Source: Alphaproteobacteria bacterium
Lineage (GTDB): Bacteria; Pseudomonadota; Alphaproteobacteria; UBA828
Direction of reading: 5' to 3'
Assembly (NCBI GenBank): GCA_022823305.1
Contig: JAJDXK010000044.1
Coordinates: forward strand, 1 to 64,000
Length of the DNA stretch: 64,000 nt
Shown here: positions 30,744 through 39,243 of the stretch, piece by piece
How positions within the stretch are numbered: the stretch's first letter is position 1
Layout of the letters: each line of letters begins with the position of its first letter
The notes under the pieces: model-generated
Databases searched by the model: none
Told to the model about the DNA's origin: nothing
The model's input: the letters and a program-made list of their open reading frames with translations, nothing else
Program-made: the position numbers and the translations under genes

Positions 30744-31678
30744 GCGTTCTCGACGGCCCCCGGCGGGAGCGGCGCCGCATCCTGCTCGACGGCAGGCCCG
30801 CGTGGTGCGAGCCGGAGGGCGACATGCTCGCGCTCGCCGACGGCCGCCGGGTGCCGGAGCGGGAGGCGGTGCATCTGCCGCCGTGCGAGCCAGGCAAGAT
30901 CATCTGCGTGCACCTGAACTACCGCTCGCGCGCCATCGAGTTCGGCCGCGATCTGGAGGGCGAGACGCCCACCTATTTCATGAAGCCGCCGGGCGCGCTC
31001 AACGCCCACCGCGGGACCCTGGTGCGGCCCGCCGACTGCCACTGGCTCAACTACGAGGGCGAGATCGCCGCCATCGTGGGCCGGCCGCTGAAGGACGCGG
31101 CGCCCGACGAGGTCTGGGACCGCCTCGCGGGCTTCGCGCCGGCCAACGACGTGGGCGCGCACGACTTTCGCGACACCGACGCGGGCTCCATGCTGCGGGT
31201 CAAGGGGATGGACGGCTTCTGCCCCATCGGCCCCGGCATCGTCAGCGGCGTGGACGTGCGGCGCTCGACGCTGCGCACCTGGCTCAACGGCGAGATCGTG
31301 CAGGAAGCGCCCGTGAGCGAGATGGTCTGGGGAATCGACTACCTGCTCGCTGACCTGAGCCGCCACATCACGCTTTCGCCGGGCGACGTGGTGCTGACCG
31401 GGACGCCCTGGAACTCGCGACCGATGGCGCCCGGCGACGTCGTCGAGGTGGAGGCCGACGGCCTCGGCCGCCTCGGCAACACCGTGGCAGACGGGCCGGC
31501 CCCCGCCCACGCCGTGGGTCATCAGCCCGCCAACAGCAAGGGCGCGCGAGCGGTGGCGCTCGGCAAGGACTACCGCCGCATGAAGGACGAGGGCCTCGGC
31601 GTCGAGCCTGCGGACTACTTTGACAACCGCGACGCCTTCCTCCGCCGCAACCGGGAGGAGGGCCCCGGGAGCGCCTGA
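30740..31678 (+). CDS. hpaG: Fumarylacetoacetate hydrolase family protein (HpaG-like isomerase/decarboxylase)
   Basis: 312 residues. Core motifs of the FAH fold are present: KIICVHLNYRSRAIEFG, PTYFMKPPGALNAH, LNYEGEIAAIVGRPLKDA (metal-binding Glu pair), AGFAPANDVGAHDFRDTD, KGMDGFCPIGPGIV and DVVLTGTPWNSRPMAPGDVVEVE. In the homoprotocatechuate pathway HpaG decarboxylates and isomerises the ring-cleavage product. The gene starts inside the hpaD-like stop (ATGA) and ends 10 bp from the convergent molybdo-oxidoreductase. Other FAH enzymes (acylpyruvases, ureidoglycolate lyases) look similar, but the hpaB-hpaD context favours the HpaG role. Confidence 0.83.
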   Translation: MSVLDGPRRERRRILLDGRPAWCEPEGDMLALADGRRVPEREAVHLPPCEPGKIICVHLNYRSRAIEFGRDLEGETPTYFMKPPGALNAHRGTLVRPADCHWLNYEGEIAAIVGRPLKDAAPDEVWDRLAGFAPANDVGAHDFRDTDAGSMLRVKGMDGFCPIGPGIVSGVDVRRSTLRTWLNGEIVQEAPVSEMVWGIDYLLADLSRHITLSPGDVVLTGTPWNSRPMAPGDVVEVEADGLGRLGNTVADGPAPAHAVGHQPANSKGARAVALGKDYRRMKDEGLGVEPADYFDNRDAFLRRNREEGPGSA

Positions 31679-31688
31679 GTCCCCGGCG

Positions 31689-33809
31689 CTAGGCCGCGCT
31701 CACCTCGACCAGGGTGTCCGAGAAGGTCGGCGCGCTGCCGTAGTCGGCGAAGGCCGGCGGGTTGATCGCGTTCACCGTGCGGCCGTTCGGGCTGCCCTTG
31801 GCCCAGTAGCCGAGCGGCGCGACCACGACGCCGGGGCTCGCGTCCTCGCTCACCCGCGCCACCGCCTCGAAGGCGCCGCGGTCGTTGTAGACCCTCACCG
31901 CGTTGCCGTCGGCGATGCCGCGGGCGCCGGCGTCGCCGGGATTGATCATCACCATCTGCTCGCCGGCGTGATGGAGCTGGGTCTGCATGTTGGCGAAGGT
32001 CGAGTTGAGGAAGGCGTGAGCCTTGGGCGAGAGCATGTTGAGGGGATAGCGCGCGGCCAGTTCGGGACTGGTGCGCGGCGATTCGTTCTGCGGAACGAAG
32101 TCGGGCAGGGGGTCCAGCGCCTCGCCCGACTGATCGCCGGCATGGCCCTGGCGGAAGAGCGGCAGCACCATGTTGCCGACACCCTCGGCCACCGACGACC
32201 TGAACTCGACCTTGCCCGACGGCGTCGGGAAGTTGCCTTCGCGGTGCGGGACGAACTCGTCGGGCGAGCCGACCTTGAGGCGGGCGTAGCCGGTCTTGCG
32301 CAGGCCCTCGAGATCGATCCCCTCCAGCACGGGATTGCTCCAGTCCAGCGAATCGAGCGCCATCTGCTCGTCCGTCCGCTCCCAGTAGGGGTCGTTGAAG
32401 CCCATCGCCCGCGCGAGGCGGCGGAACATCTCGGTGTTGGAGACCGATTCGCCCAGCGGCGCGATGGCCGGCTCGTTGAGCGTGAGGTAGAGGTGCCCCC
32501 ACGAGAACATGATGTCGAACTGCTCGAGCTGGGTTGCGGCGGGCAGCACGATGTCGGCGTAACGCGCGGTGTCGGTGATGAAGTGCTCGCTCACCACGGT
32601 GAAGAGGTCCTCGCGCGCGAGCCCCTCCAGCACCTTGTCCTGCTCCATCACCACCACCGCCGGGTTCGAGTTGTAGACGAAGAGGGACTTGATCGTGTGC
32701 TCCAGCTCGCCCGTGAGCGCGGCGCCGAGCCGCCACTGGTTGATCACCGGTGTGCCCTCGCGGATCCACTCGGGCCGGCTGAGGCCGTCCCAGTTCACCG
32801 GGAAGGCCCAGATCGGCATGTGCAGGATGCCGCCGCCGCAGTGCCGCCACGAGCCCACCAGCGCGGGCAGGCAGGACATGGCGCGCACGGCGTTGCCGCC
32901 CGAGGCATTGCGCTCGATGGCGACCCCCATGCGGATCACCGAGGGCTGCGTGGTGGCGAACTCGCGCGCGAGCGTGCGGATGTCGTCGGCCGCGATGCCG
33001 GTGATCGCCGCGACCTCCTCCGGCGGGAAGCCCGCCGCGCGCTCGGCGAGCTCGTCGTAGCCCACGGTGTACTTCTCGACATAGTCGCGGTCGACCAGGT
33101 CCTCGGCGATGATTACGTTGATCATGCCGAGCGCCAGCGCCGCATCGGTGCCGGGCTTGATGGGGATGTGCCAGTCGGCCTGCTTGGCCGTGCGCGTCGC
33201 CACCGGGTCGATCACCACCACCTTGGCGCCGCGCCGCTGCGCCTCCGCGATGAAGGGCCAGTGGTGCAGGTTGGTGCTGATCGTGTTGATCGCCCAGAGC
33301 ACGATGTAGCGGGAATGCACGAAGCTCTCGGGATCGACTGCCGCGGTCGGCCCGCAGGTCATGAAGAAGGCGGTGATCGCGCCGGAATCGCAGAAGGTGC
33401 GTTCCGAGATCGTGGCGCCGAGCTTGTTGAAGAATGCGTCGCCGACGTTGAGGCCGTTGAGAATGCCCTCGGTCCCGAGATAGCTGTAGGGAAGGATGGC
33501 ACTCGGCCCGTCCTCGTCGATGATCGCGGTCCAGCGGCTCGAGATCTCGCCGAGCGCCTCGTCCCATGAGATGCGCTCGAACTCGCCGGACCCCTTGGCG
33601 CCGGTGCGGCGCAGCGGGTGCAGCACCCGCTCCTCGCTGTGCACGCGCTTCTCGTAGTCGTTGACCTTGACGCAGAGGCCGCCCCGGGTGAACGGGTGGT
33701 CGGGATTGCCGCGCACGCCGGTCACCTTGCCGTCCTCGACGGTGGTGAGCATGGCGCAGGTGTCGGGGCAGTCGTGCGGGCAGGCGCTGAATACGGTCGT
33801 CTCGGCCAT
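31689..33809 (-). CDS. Molybdopterin-dependent oxidoreductase (DMSO reductase superfamily), single-subunit type
   Basis: 706 residues. The N-terminal [4Fe-4S] site is C10-x3-C14-x3-C18-x27-C46 (ACPHDCPDTC...GGLC). A Mo-bis-MGD fold follows: GVRGNPDHPFTRGGLC, ERTFCDSGAITAFFMTCGP (Cys in the position likely to bind Mo), VVVIDPVATRTAKQADWHIPIKPGTD, SLFVYNSNPAVV, DIVLPAATQLEQFD and a C-terminal molydopterin-dinucleotide-binding domain from about residue 590. No signal peptide is present, so it is cytoplasmic. No electron-transfer (FeS) or membrane subunit gene is adjacent. Substrate unknown. It is divergent from the MarR gene and convergent with hpaG. Confidence 0.87.
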   Translation of the reverse strand: MAETTVFSACPHDCPDTCAMLTTVEDGKVTGVRGNPDHPFTRGGLCVKVNDYEKRVHSEERVLHPLRRTGAKGSGEFERISWDEALGEISSRWTAIIDEDGPSAILPYSYLGTEGILNGLNVGDAFFNKLGATISERTFCDSGAITAFFMTCGPTAAVDPESFVHSRYIVLWAINTISTNLHHWPFIAEAQRRGAKVVVIDPVATRTAKQADWHIPIKPGTDAALALGMINVIIAEDLVDRDYVEKYTVGYDELAERAAGFPPEEVAAITGIAADDIRTLAREFATTQPSVIRMGVAIERNASGGNAVRAMSCLPALVGSWRHCGGGILHMPIWAFPVNWDGLSRPEWIREGTPVINQWRLGAALTGELEHTIKSLFVYNSNPAVVVMEQDKVLEGLAREDLFTVVSEHFITDTARYADIVLPAATQLEQFDIMFSWGHLYLTLNEPAIAPLGESVSNTEMFRRLARAMGFNDPYWERTDEQMALDSLDWSNPVLEGIDLEGLRKTGYARLKVGSPDEFVPHREGNFPTPSGKVEFRSSVAEGVGNMVLPLFRQGHAGDQSGEALDPLPDFVPQNESPRTSPELAARYPLNMLSPKAHAFLNSTFANMQTQLHHAGEQMVMINPGDAGARGIADGNAVRVYNDRGAFEAVARVSEDASPGVVVAPLGYWAKGSPNGRTVNAINPPAFADYGSAPTFSDTLVEVSAA

Positions 33810-33887
33810 CGTCTCGCTCCCTCTCTTTCAGCGGGGATGATACACACCGGACGGCGCGGCCGTCACCACAGCAGAGGCGGAAATCCG

Positions 33888-34472
33888 ATGGGCGAGAAGA
33901 GACGGCCGGACCGGGATGCGCGCGAGGCCCCCGACACGCCCTCGCGGGCCGCGGCGTTCGAGAGGCGGGCGCTCGCCCGGCTTGCCGGGGAGGCCGAGAC
34001 CGCGCTCGACCCGGCGGTGTTCGCCGCGACCTTCGACCTGATCCGGGCGGCCAACCGCCTGATGTACGACTTCGAAACCAGCGTCCACCGGCCGCTCGGC
34101 ATGTCCTGGGCGGGCTTCCGGGTGCTGTTCTGCACCTGGATCGAAGGGGAGGTCGAGCCGCGCATGCTCGCGGGACTCTGCGCCGTATCGAGGGGGACGG
34201 TGTCCAGCGTGCTGAACACCCTGGAGCGGGACGGGCTGGTCAGGCGGCGCAGGCAGTCGGCCGACGGACGGGTGGTGACGGTGACCGTGACTGCGCAGGG
34301 GCGCCAACGGGTGAAGAAGGCGTTCGCGCTCCAGCATGCGCGGGAGCACCAGTGGCTGGGCGACCTCGATCGCCAGACCGTCGCCGCTCTGGTCGAGACC
34401 CTGCGCCATCTGCTCGAAATCCCGAGGCCGGGCGCGCCGGCCGCCCCGGCGGCTTCGCGCGAACAGCACTGA
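33888..34472 (+). CDS. MarR-family transcriptional regulator
   Basis: 194 residues from the ATG at 33888 (MGEKRRPDRDAREAP). The winged helix region is MSWAGFRVLFCTWIEGEVEPRMLAGLCAVSRGTVSSVLNTLERDGLVRRRRQSADGRVVTVTVTAQG, with the recognition helix SRGTVSSVLNTLERDGLV and the DGR wing. The arginine/aspartate-rich N-terminal extension of about 50 residues is longer than usual. MarR proteins usually sense phenolic compounds. HpaR of the hpa pathway is one of them, so this is a candidate regulator of the hpaBDG-like genes (operator TTTGATATCAAA at 28367). It is divergent from the molybdo-oxidoreductase. Confidence 0.88.
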   Translation: MGEKRRPDRDAREAPDTPSRAAAFERRALARLAGEAETALDPAVFAATFDLIRAANRLMYDFETSVHRPLGMSWAGFRVLFCTWIEGEVEPRMLAGLCAVSRGTVSSVLNTLERDGLVRRRRQSADGRVVTVTVTAQGRQRVKKAFALQHAREHQWLGDLDRQTVAALVETLRHLLEIPRPGAPAAPAASREQH

Positions 34473-34539
34473 TCGGGATGCCGCACCGGGGGCCGGGCCC
34501 CGATTGACCCGCGCCCCGCGCCGGCCCACTGTGAGGGCG

Positions 34540-35760
34540 ATGGGCGGCGGGACGGGGAAGGGGGATTTGCAGGGCCGCGTGAGCGGGCAGGCGCGGACGG
34601 TGCCCCTGCTCACCGTGGGTTTCCGGCCCTTCTACCTGCTGGCGGCGGCGTTCGCGGCCGTGGCGCTGCCGGTCTGGCACTTCGCGCCGGCGGACCTGCT
34701 GCCCGGCGAGCCCTGGCTCGCAGGCCCCGTCTGGCACGCGCACGAGATGGTCTTCGGCTTCGCCGCCGCGGTGCTGACCGGCTTCCTGCTGACCGCGGCG
34801 CGGACGTGGACCGGCCTGCCGACGCTCGCGGGCTGGCGGCTCGCGGCACTGGTCGGGCTCTGGGTCGCAGGAAGGGTGCTGGTCGCCACCGGACCCGCGC
34901 TGCCGGCCATGGTCGTGGATTGCCTCTTCCTGCCCTGCGTCGCCCTCGCCGTCGCCCTTCCCGTCGCCCACGCCCGCAACCATCGCAACCTGCCGGTGGC
35001 GGCGGTGCCGGCCCTGCTCGGCGTTGCCAACCTGCTCTTTCATCTCGACCATGCGGGCCTGATCGCATTCGCACGGGCGAACGGCGGCGCGCTGCTGGCG
35101 CTGGACCTCTTCGCACTGCTAGTCACGCTGATGGCAGGGCGCGTGATCCCGGCGTTCACCGCCAACGCGGTGCCGGCGGCGCGGCCGTCGCGCAACCCCT
35201 GTGTCGAGATCGCGGCCTTCGCCAGCCTCGGCGTCCTCCTGGTGGCCGGTCCTCTCGACCCGTGGCTGCCGGGCGGCCCGTGGCTCGCCGCGGTGGCGGC
35301 CGGCGGCGCGCTCGCGCACCTGGTGCGGCTCTGGCTCTGGGACGCGCGCCAGACGCTGAAGGAGCCGCTGCTCTGGGTGCTGCCTCTCTCCTATGCGTGG
35401 CTGCCGGCGGCGCTGGTCCTGCGCGCGCTCTGGCTCGCGGACGCCGGCGTACCCGCGGCGGCGGCCTTCCACGCGCTCGGCGCCGGCGCCATGGGTGGGC
35501 TGATGCTGGGGATGATGACGCGGAGCGCGCTCGGCCATACCGGCCGTCCGCTCGCCGCCCGCGGCGTGGAGCTCGCGGCCTACGTCCTGGTTCACCTCGG
35601 CGCCGCCCTGCGCGTCTTCGGCCCGCTTGCCGGCGCAGCGGCCGAGCCCCATGCGCTGGCCGCCTCGGCGATTCTCTGGTCCGGCGCCTTCGCGCTTTTC
35701 CTCGTGGCCTACTGGCCGATCCTGACACGGCCCCGCATCGACGAGTCGCCCGCGCCCTGA
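34540..35760 (+). CDS. nnrS: NnrS family membrane protein
   Basis: 406 residues with about twelve hydrophobic segments. The NnrS signature region is present: TVGFRPFYLLAAAFA near the N-terminus, PVWHAHEMVFGFAAAVLTGFLLTAARTWTG, GRVIPAFTANAVPA, ALGAGAMGGLMLGMMTRSALGHTGRPL. NnrS is a heme- and copper-associated inner-membrane protein connected with nitric oxide metabolism and resistance. The ATG at 34540 follows a 67 bp gap after the MarR gene; a GTG at 34531 is an in-frame alternative. No denitrification genes are near it. Confidence 0.9.
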   Translation: MGGGTGKGDLQGRVSGQARTVPLLTVGFRPFYLLAAAFAAVALPVWHFAPADLLPGEPWLAGPVWHAHEMVFGFAAAVLTGFLLTAARTWTGLPTLAGWRLAALVGLWVAGRVLVATGPALPAMVVDCLFLPCVALAVALPVAHARNHRNLPVAAVPALLGVANLLFHLDHAGLIAFARANGGALLALDLFALLVTLMAGRVIPAFTANAVPAARPSRNPCVEIAAFASLGVLLVAGPLDPWLPGGPWLAAVAAGGALAHLVRLWLWDARQTLKEPLLWVLPLSYAWLPAALVLRALWLADAGVPAAAAFHALGAGAMGGLMLGMMTRSALGHTGRPLAARGVELAAYVLVHLGAALRVFGPLAGAAAEPHALAASAILWSGAFALFLVAYWPILTRPRIDESPAP

Positions 35761-35776
35761 GCCGGCCCGCCCGCCC

Positions 35777-37132
35777 TCAGGGGCGGCGGCGGGCGACGAC
35801 GAAGGACTCGTCGTAGAACCAGAGCCCCCCGCGGCTGCTGAGCACCTCGCGCGTCGCGTCGAGATAGGAGCCGTCCGCCACCACGCCCTCCAGCCGCGCG
35901 TCCTCGATCTGGGCGACGTAGATCGCCGCGTTCCAGGCCGCGAAGAGCGTGGACGTGCCGATGCTGGAGCCCTCGATCTCGGTCGGCAGCGTGTGCATGT
36001 CGTAGCGGAAGATCGAGCGCCGGTCGGAATAGGCGTTGTAGTTGAGGTCGCGCCGGCTCTTGCCGATCTCGGCCTTGAGCGCCTTGAGCAGCACGTGGCG
36101 GTCGGTCTGGAAGGGCTGTTCCCCGGGCCAGATCTTGCGGATGATCTCGAGCCCCGGGTCGCCGCCGTGGGACTGGATGCAGAGCAGCCGGCCGCCGGGC
36201 GCAAGGCTCCTGGAGAGCGGCGCCAGCACCTTCTGCACCTTGAACGCCGCCGGCATCCGCGCCCGGTAGGGCTGCGAGGCGATGATCAGGTCGTAGCCGT
36301 CGCTGGCGCGCCCCGGTCGCGGGATCACCGGGTCGAGCAGGAAGCGGTGGTCCTCGCGATAGAGCACCAGGACCGACGCACGGACGTAGAGCGGATTGCC
36401 GGTCTTCGGGCTCGGCCGCACCCGCCAGGTCTCGGCCAGCGTGGGCTGGAGGGCTGCGATCTGCTCGTGGAATTCGTGGGCCGTGTTGCCGGCGAGCGGC
36501 GTCTCCATCCAGTTGAGCGTGGCCGCCGCCTGCATCGAGCGGGGCGTCAGCGACGGCGCCTCGGAATAGTGCAGGTTGGTGACCACCAGCACCGTCGCCG
36601 GGTGCTCGAACAGGCGATCCGGCATCTTCTCGAGGCAGAGGCGCACGTCCTCCACCGAGATCTCCTTGCCGACCACGTAGAAGGGCATGGTCGGGAAGCG
36701 CCGGTGCATCTGCCGCATGACGCCGGTGAGCACGGTGCCGTCGCCCATGCCGGCGTCGAAGACGCGGAGCGCCGGCGGGCGCGGGTGGACGAGGCCGAGC
36801 TCCATCCCGGCGCGCTCCGCCACCACCCACTTCTCGCTGCAGGTGTTGACGAACATCAGGTACTTCTGGCGGTTGTCGTAGAAGCGGAAGGCGCCCTTGT
36901 TCTCGCTGGCGTTCGCCGGGGCGGTGTCGGCCTTCTGCCCCCCGCCCGTGCCGTGGTTGGCGAGGAAGGCGCGCACCTTGGCCATCGTTGCCGCCCGCAC
37001 CTGCCTGCCGCTGCGCAGCCTGCCGACGAAGCGGCCGTCGCCCAGCGCCTTGCGGCCGAAGGTGGTGGGCGCCATGCCCTCGCGCGCGCAGAACGCCTCG
37101 ATCGCCGCGAGGAGTTGCTGCCGCTCTTCCAT
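35777..37132 (-). CDS. Putative HTH-containing SAM-dependent methyltransferase, 451 residues
   Basis: Residues about 1-60 form a small helical domain reminiscent of helix-turn-helix sequences: AIEAFCAREGMAPTTFGRKALGDGRFVGRLRSGRQVRAATMAKVRAFL. Residues about 90-300 contain a class I methyltransferase core: LRVFDAGMGDGTVLTGVMRQM (SAM motif I, GxGDGT), VLVVTNLHYSEAP and YDLIIASQPYRARMPAAFKVQKVLAPLSRSLAPGGRLLCIQSHGGDPG (motif IV/V). The C-terminal 150 residues, including GTSTLFAAWNAAIYVAQIED, are unassigned. No characterised family is recognised. It lies convergent with nnrS and divergent from the MetE-like gene. It may modify a small molecule or DNA/RNA; the fused N-terminal domain favours nucleic-acid binding, but this is speculation. 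Confidence 0.6.
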   Translation of the reverse strand: MEERQQLLAAIEAFCAREGMAPTTFGRKALGDGRFVGRLRSGRQVRAATMAKVRAFLANHGTGGGQKADTAPANASENKGAFRFYDNRQKYLMFVNTCSEKWVVAERAGMELGLVHPRPPALRVFDAGMGDGTVLTGVMRQMHRRFPTMPFYVVGKEISVEDVRLCLEKMPDRLFEHPATVLVVTNLHYSEAPSLTPRSMQAAATLNWMETPLAGNTAHEFHEQIAALQPTLAETWRVRPSPKTGNPLYVRASVLVLYREDHRFLLDPVIPRPGRASDGYDLIIASQPYRARMPAAFKVQKVLAPLSRSLAPGGRLLCIQSHGGDPGLEIIRKIWPGEQPFQTDRHVLLKALKAEIGKSRRDLNYNAYSDRRSIFRYDMHTLPTEIEGSSIGTSTLFAAWNAAIYVAQIEDARLEGVVADGSYLDATREVLSSRGGLWFYDESFVVARRRP

Positions 37133-37337
37133 GATCCCTCCACCCTCTGCCGCTTGCCGGCGCGGGCTTACGCCGGGCGCCGGTATCGGTCAAGAGTCGC
37201 GGCGCCGGTGCGCGCGGCTCCGGGATGAGAGGTCGCGGCAGGTCCGCCTTCCCAGTATGATCCGCTCTCGGTTCCACGCCGCTCGGGCAGGCGGCGACGG
37301 GCAGGCGGCGACGGGGAGGCGGCCGGAAGGGGACGGC

Positions 37338-38480
37338 ATGAAGCTCAGCAGCGAACGCATCCTCACCACCCACGTCGGCAGCCTGCCGCGCCCGGCCGAC
37401 GTCTCCGAGATGCTGCTCGCCAAGGAGGACGGCACCCTCGCCGACGAGGCCGCCTTCGACGCCTGCATGACCGGGGCGGTGGCCGAGGTCGTGCGCCAGC
37501 AGGTCGACGCCGGGGTCGACATCGTCTCCGACGGCGAGATGAGCAAGATCGGCTACTCCACCTACATAAAGGACCGGCTCAACGGCTTCTCCGGCGACAG
37601 CCCGCGCCGGGTGCCGGCGGACCTCGCGCTCTACCCGGACTACGTGCAGCGCATCGCCGCCCAGGGCCAGACGCCGAAGATCAAGCGCGCCATGTGCACC
37701 GGCGAGATCAGCATCAGGGACGAGGCGCCGCTGGAGAAGGACATCGCCAACATGAAGGCGGCGCTGGCGGGCGCGGGCGCCGTCGAGGGCTTCATGAACG
37801 CGGCCTCGCCCGGCGTGGTCTCGGTGTTCCAGCCCAACCGCCACTACCCGAGCGAGGACGCCTACCTGGAGGCGCTCGCCGCGGTCATGCGGGTGGAGTA
37901 CGAGGCGATCCACGCGGCCGGCTTCGTGATCCAGCTCGACTGCCCCGACCTCGCCATGGGCCGGCACACCATGTACGCGGACGAGAGCGACGAGGCCTTC
38001 GTCGCCCATGCCGCCCGGCAGGTCGAGGCGCTCAACCACGCGCTTGAGAACGTGCCGGCCGAGGCGGCGCGGCTCCACCTCTGCTGGGGCAACTACGAGG
38101 GCCCGCACGTCTGCGACATCGAGCTCGACGCCATCTACGACGTGGTGATGCAGGCGAAGCCGCAGGCGATTTCGTTCGAAGCCGCCAACCCGCGCCACGC
38201 GCACGAGTGGACCGTGTTCGCCGAGCGCGGCGTGCCCGAGGACAAGGTGCTGATGCCGGGCGTGATCGACTCCGTCTCCAACTTCGTCGAGCACCCGGCG
38301 CTGGTGGCCGAGCGCATCTGCCGCTTCGCCGACATCGTCGGCCGCGAGCGCGTGCTCGCCGGCGCCGACTGCGGCTTCGCCACCTTCGCGGGCTTCGGCA
38401 AGATCGACCCGGCGATCTGCTACGCCAAGCTGCGCGCCCTGGCCGAGGGCGCGCAGCTGGCCACAGACCGGCTCTGGTAG
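37338..38480 (+). CDS. Cobalamin-independent methionine synthase (MetE C-terminal) family protein
   Basis: 380 residues from the ATG at 37338 (MKLSSERILTTHVGSLPRP), with GAAGGGGA as ribosome-binding site. An open frame extends further upstream, but this is the only start with the family N-terminus THVGSLPRP. Zinc/substrate motifs include DGEMSKIGYSTYIKDRL, IQLDCPDLAMGRHTMY, HLCWGNYEGPH (His and Cys), ISFEAANPRHAHEW and VLAGADCGFATFAG. The class includes stand-alone methyl- or alkyl-transferases such as the core methionine synthases and 2-hydroxypropyl-CoM lyase-like proteins, not full-length MetE (about 750). Substrate unknown. It overlaps the amidotransferase gene by one base. Confidence 0.8.
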   Translation: MKLSSERILTTHVGSLPRPADVSEMLLAKEDGTLADEAAFDACMTGAVAEVVRQQVDAGVDIVSDGEMSKIGYSTYIKDRLNGFSGDSPRRVPADLALYPDYVQRIAAQGQTPKIKRAMCTGEISIRDEAPLEKDIANMKAALAGAGAVEGFMNAASPGVVSVFQPNRHYPSEDAYLEALAAVMRVEYEAIHAAGFVIQLDCPDLAMGRHTMYADESDEAFVAHAARQVEALNHALENVPAEAARLHLCWGNYEGPHVCDIELDAIYDVVMQAKPQAISFEAANPRHAHEWTVFAERGVPEDKVLMPGVIDSVSNFVEHPALVAERICRFADIVGRERVLAGADCGFATFAGFGKIDPAICYAKLRALAEGAQLATDRLW

Positions 38481-39226
38481 TGGCCACGCCCGGCCGGGTG
38501 CTGGTCATCCGGCATTCGGAGGTCGACCAGCCCGGCGTCTTCGCCGAGGCGATGACGGACGCCGGCATCGCCTGGCAGCCCTGCGATCCCTGGCGGGGCG
38601 AGCCCTTCCCTGCGCTGGGCGACTACGACGCGGTGCTCGCCATGGGCGGGCCGCAGCAGGCGGACGAGGAGCACCTGCACCCCTGGCTCGTGCCGGAGAA
38701 GGCGCTGCTGCGCGACGCGGTGGCGCGCGGCATGCCGGTGCTCGGCGTCTGCCTCGGCTGCCAGCTGCTCGCCGACGCCCACGGCGGCGCCGTGGGGCCG
38801 CTGGCCGAAGGCGAGGTCGGCATCCTCGACTACACGCTGACGGCAGAGGGCCGGGCCGATGCGCTCTTTGCCGGCCTGCCCGCGGCGCCGCTCACCATGC
38901 AGTGGCACCTCTACGCCGTGACCGCGCTGCCCGCAGGCGCGACGCTGCTCGCCTCGTCGTCCGCCTGCGCCGTCCAGGCCTGGCGCCTCGGCGCGCGCGC
39001 CTACGGCGTGCAGTTCCACACCGAGGTCGACGCGGCGCTGGTGGGCGCGACCGCGCTCTTCCCGCACTACGTCGCGGCGCTGGAGGCGCAGCAGGGCGCG
39101 GGCGCCTTCGATGCGCTGGTGGCCGAGACCGCGCGCCACGAGGCGACGCTGCGCGCCAACGGCCGCCGGCTCTTCGGCAACTTCCTGGGGCTTATGGGTG
39201 CCGGCCTGCGCAGGCCGGCTGCGTGA
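38480..39226 (+). CDS. Class I glutamine amidotransferase-like protein (GuaA-type GATase1 domain)
   Basis: 248 residues from a GTG that overlaps the stop of the MetE-like gene, so they are coupled. The catalytic Cys is in PVLGVCLGCQLLADAHGG and the His/Glu pair is in YGVQFHTEVD, giving the full GATase1 triad. GEVGILDYTLTAEGRADALFAGLP is like GMP-synthase-type amidotransferases. Such small proteins hydrolyse gamma-glutamyl amides (GuaA-like or PuuD-like) in amine catabolism or other amide metabolism. No synthase partner domain is fused. Function is unproven. Confidence 0.8.
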   Translation: MATPGRVLVIRHSEVDQPGVFAEAMTDAGIAWQPCDPWRGEPFPALGDYDAVLAMGGPQQADEEHLHPWLVPEKALLRDAVARGMPVLGVCLGCQLLADAHGGAVGPLAEGEVGILDYTLTAEGRADALFAGLPAAPLTMQWHLYAVTALPAGATLLASSSACAVQAWRLGARAYGVQFHTEVDAALVGATALFPHYVAALEAQQGAGAFDALVAETARHEATLRANGRRLFGNFLGLMGAGLRRPAA

Positions 39227-39243
39227 ACGGAGGGAGAGAAGGC

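Noticed and set aside
36897-37337. Upstream extension of the MetE-like open frame
   Set aside because: It overlaps the divergent methyltransferase gene, and the conserved N-terminus THVGSLPRP fits the ATG at 37338 with a good ribosome-binding site.
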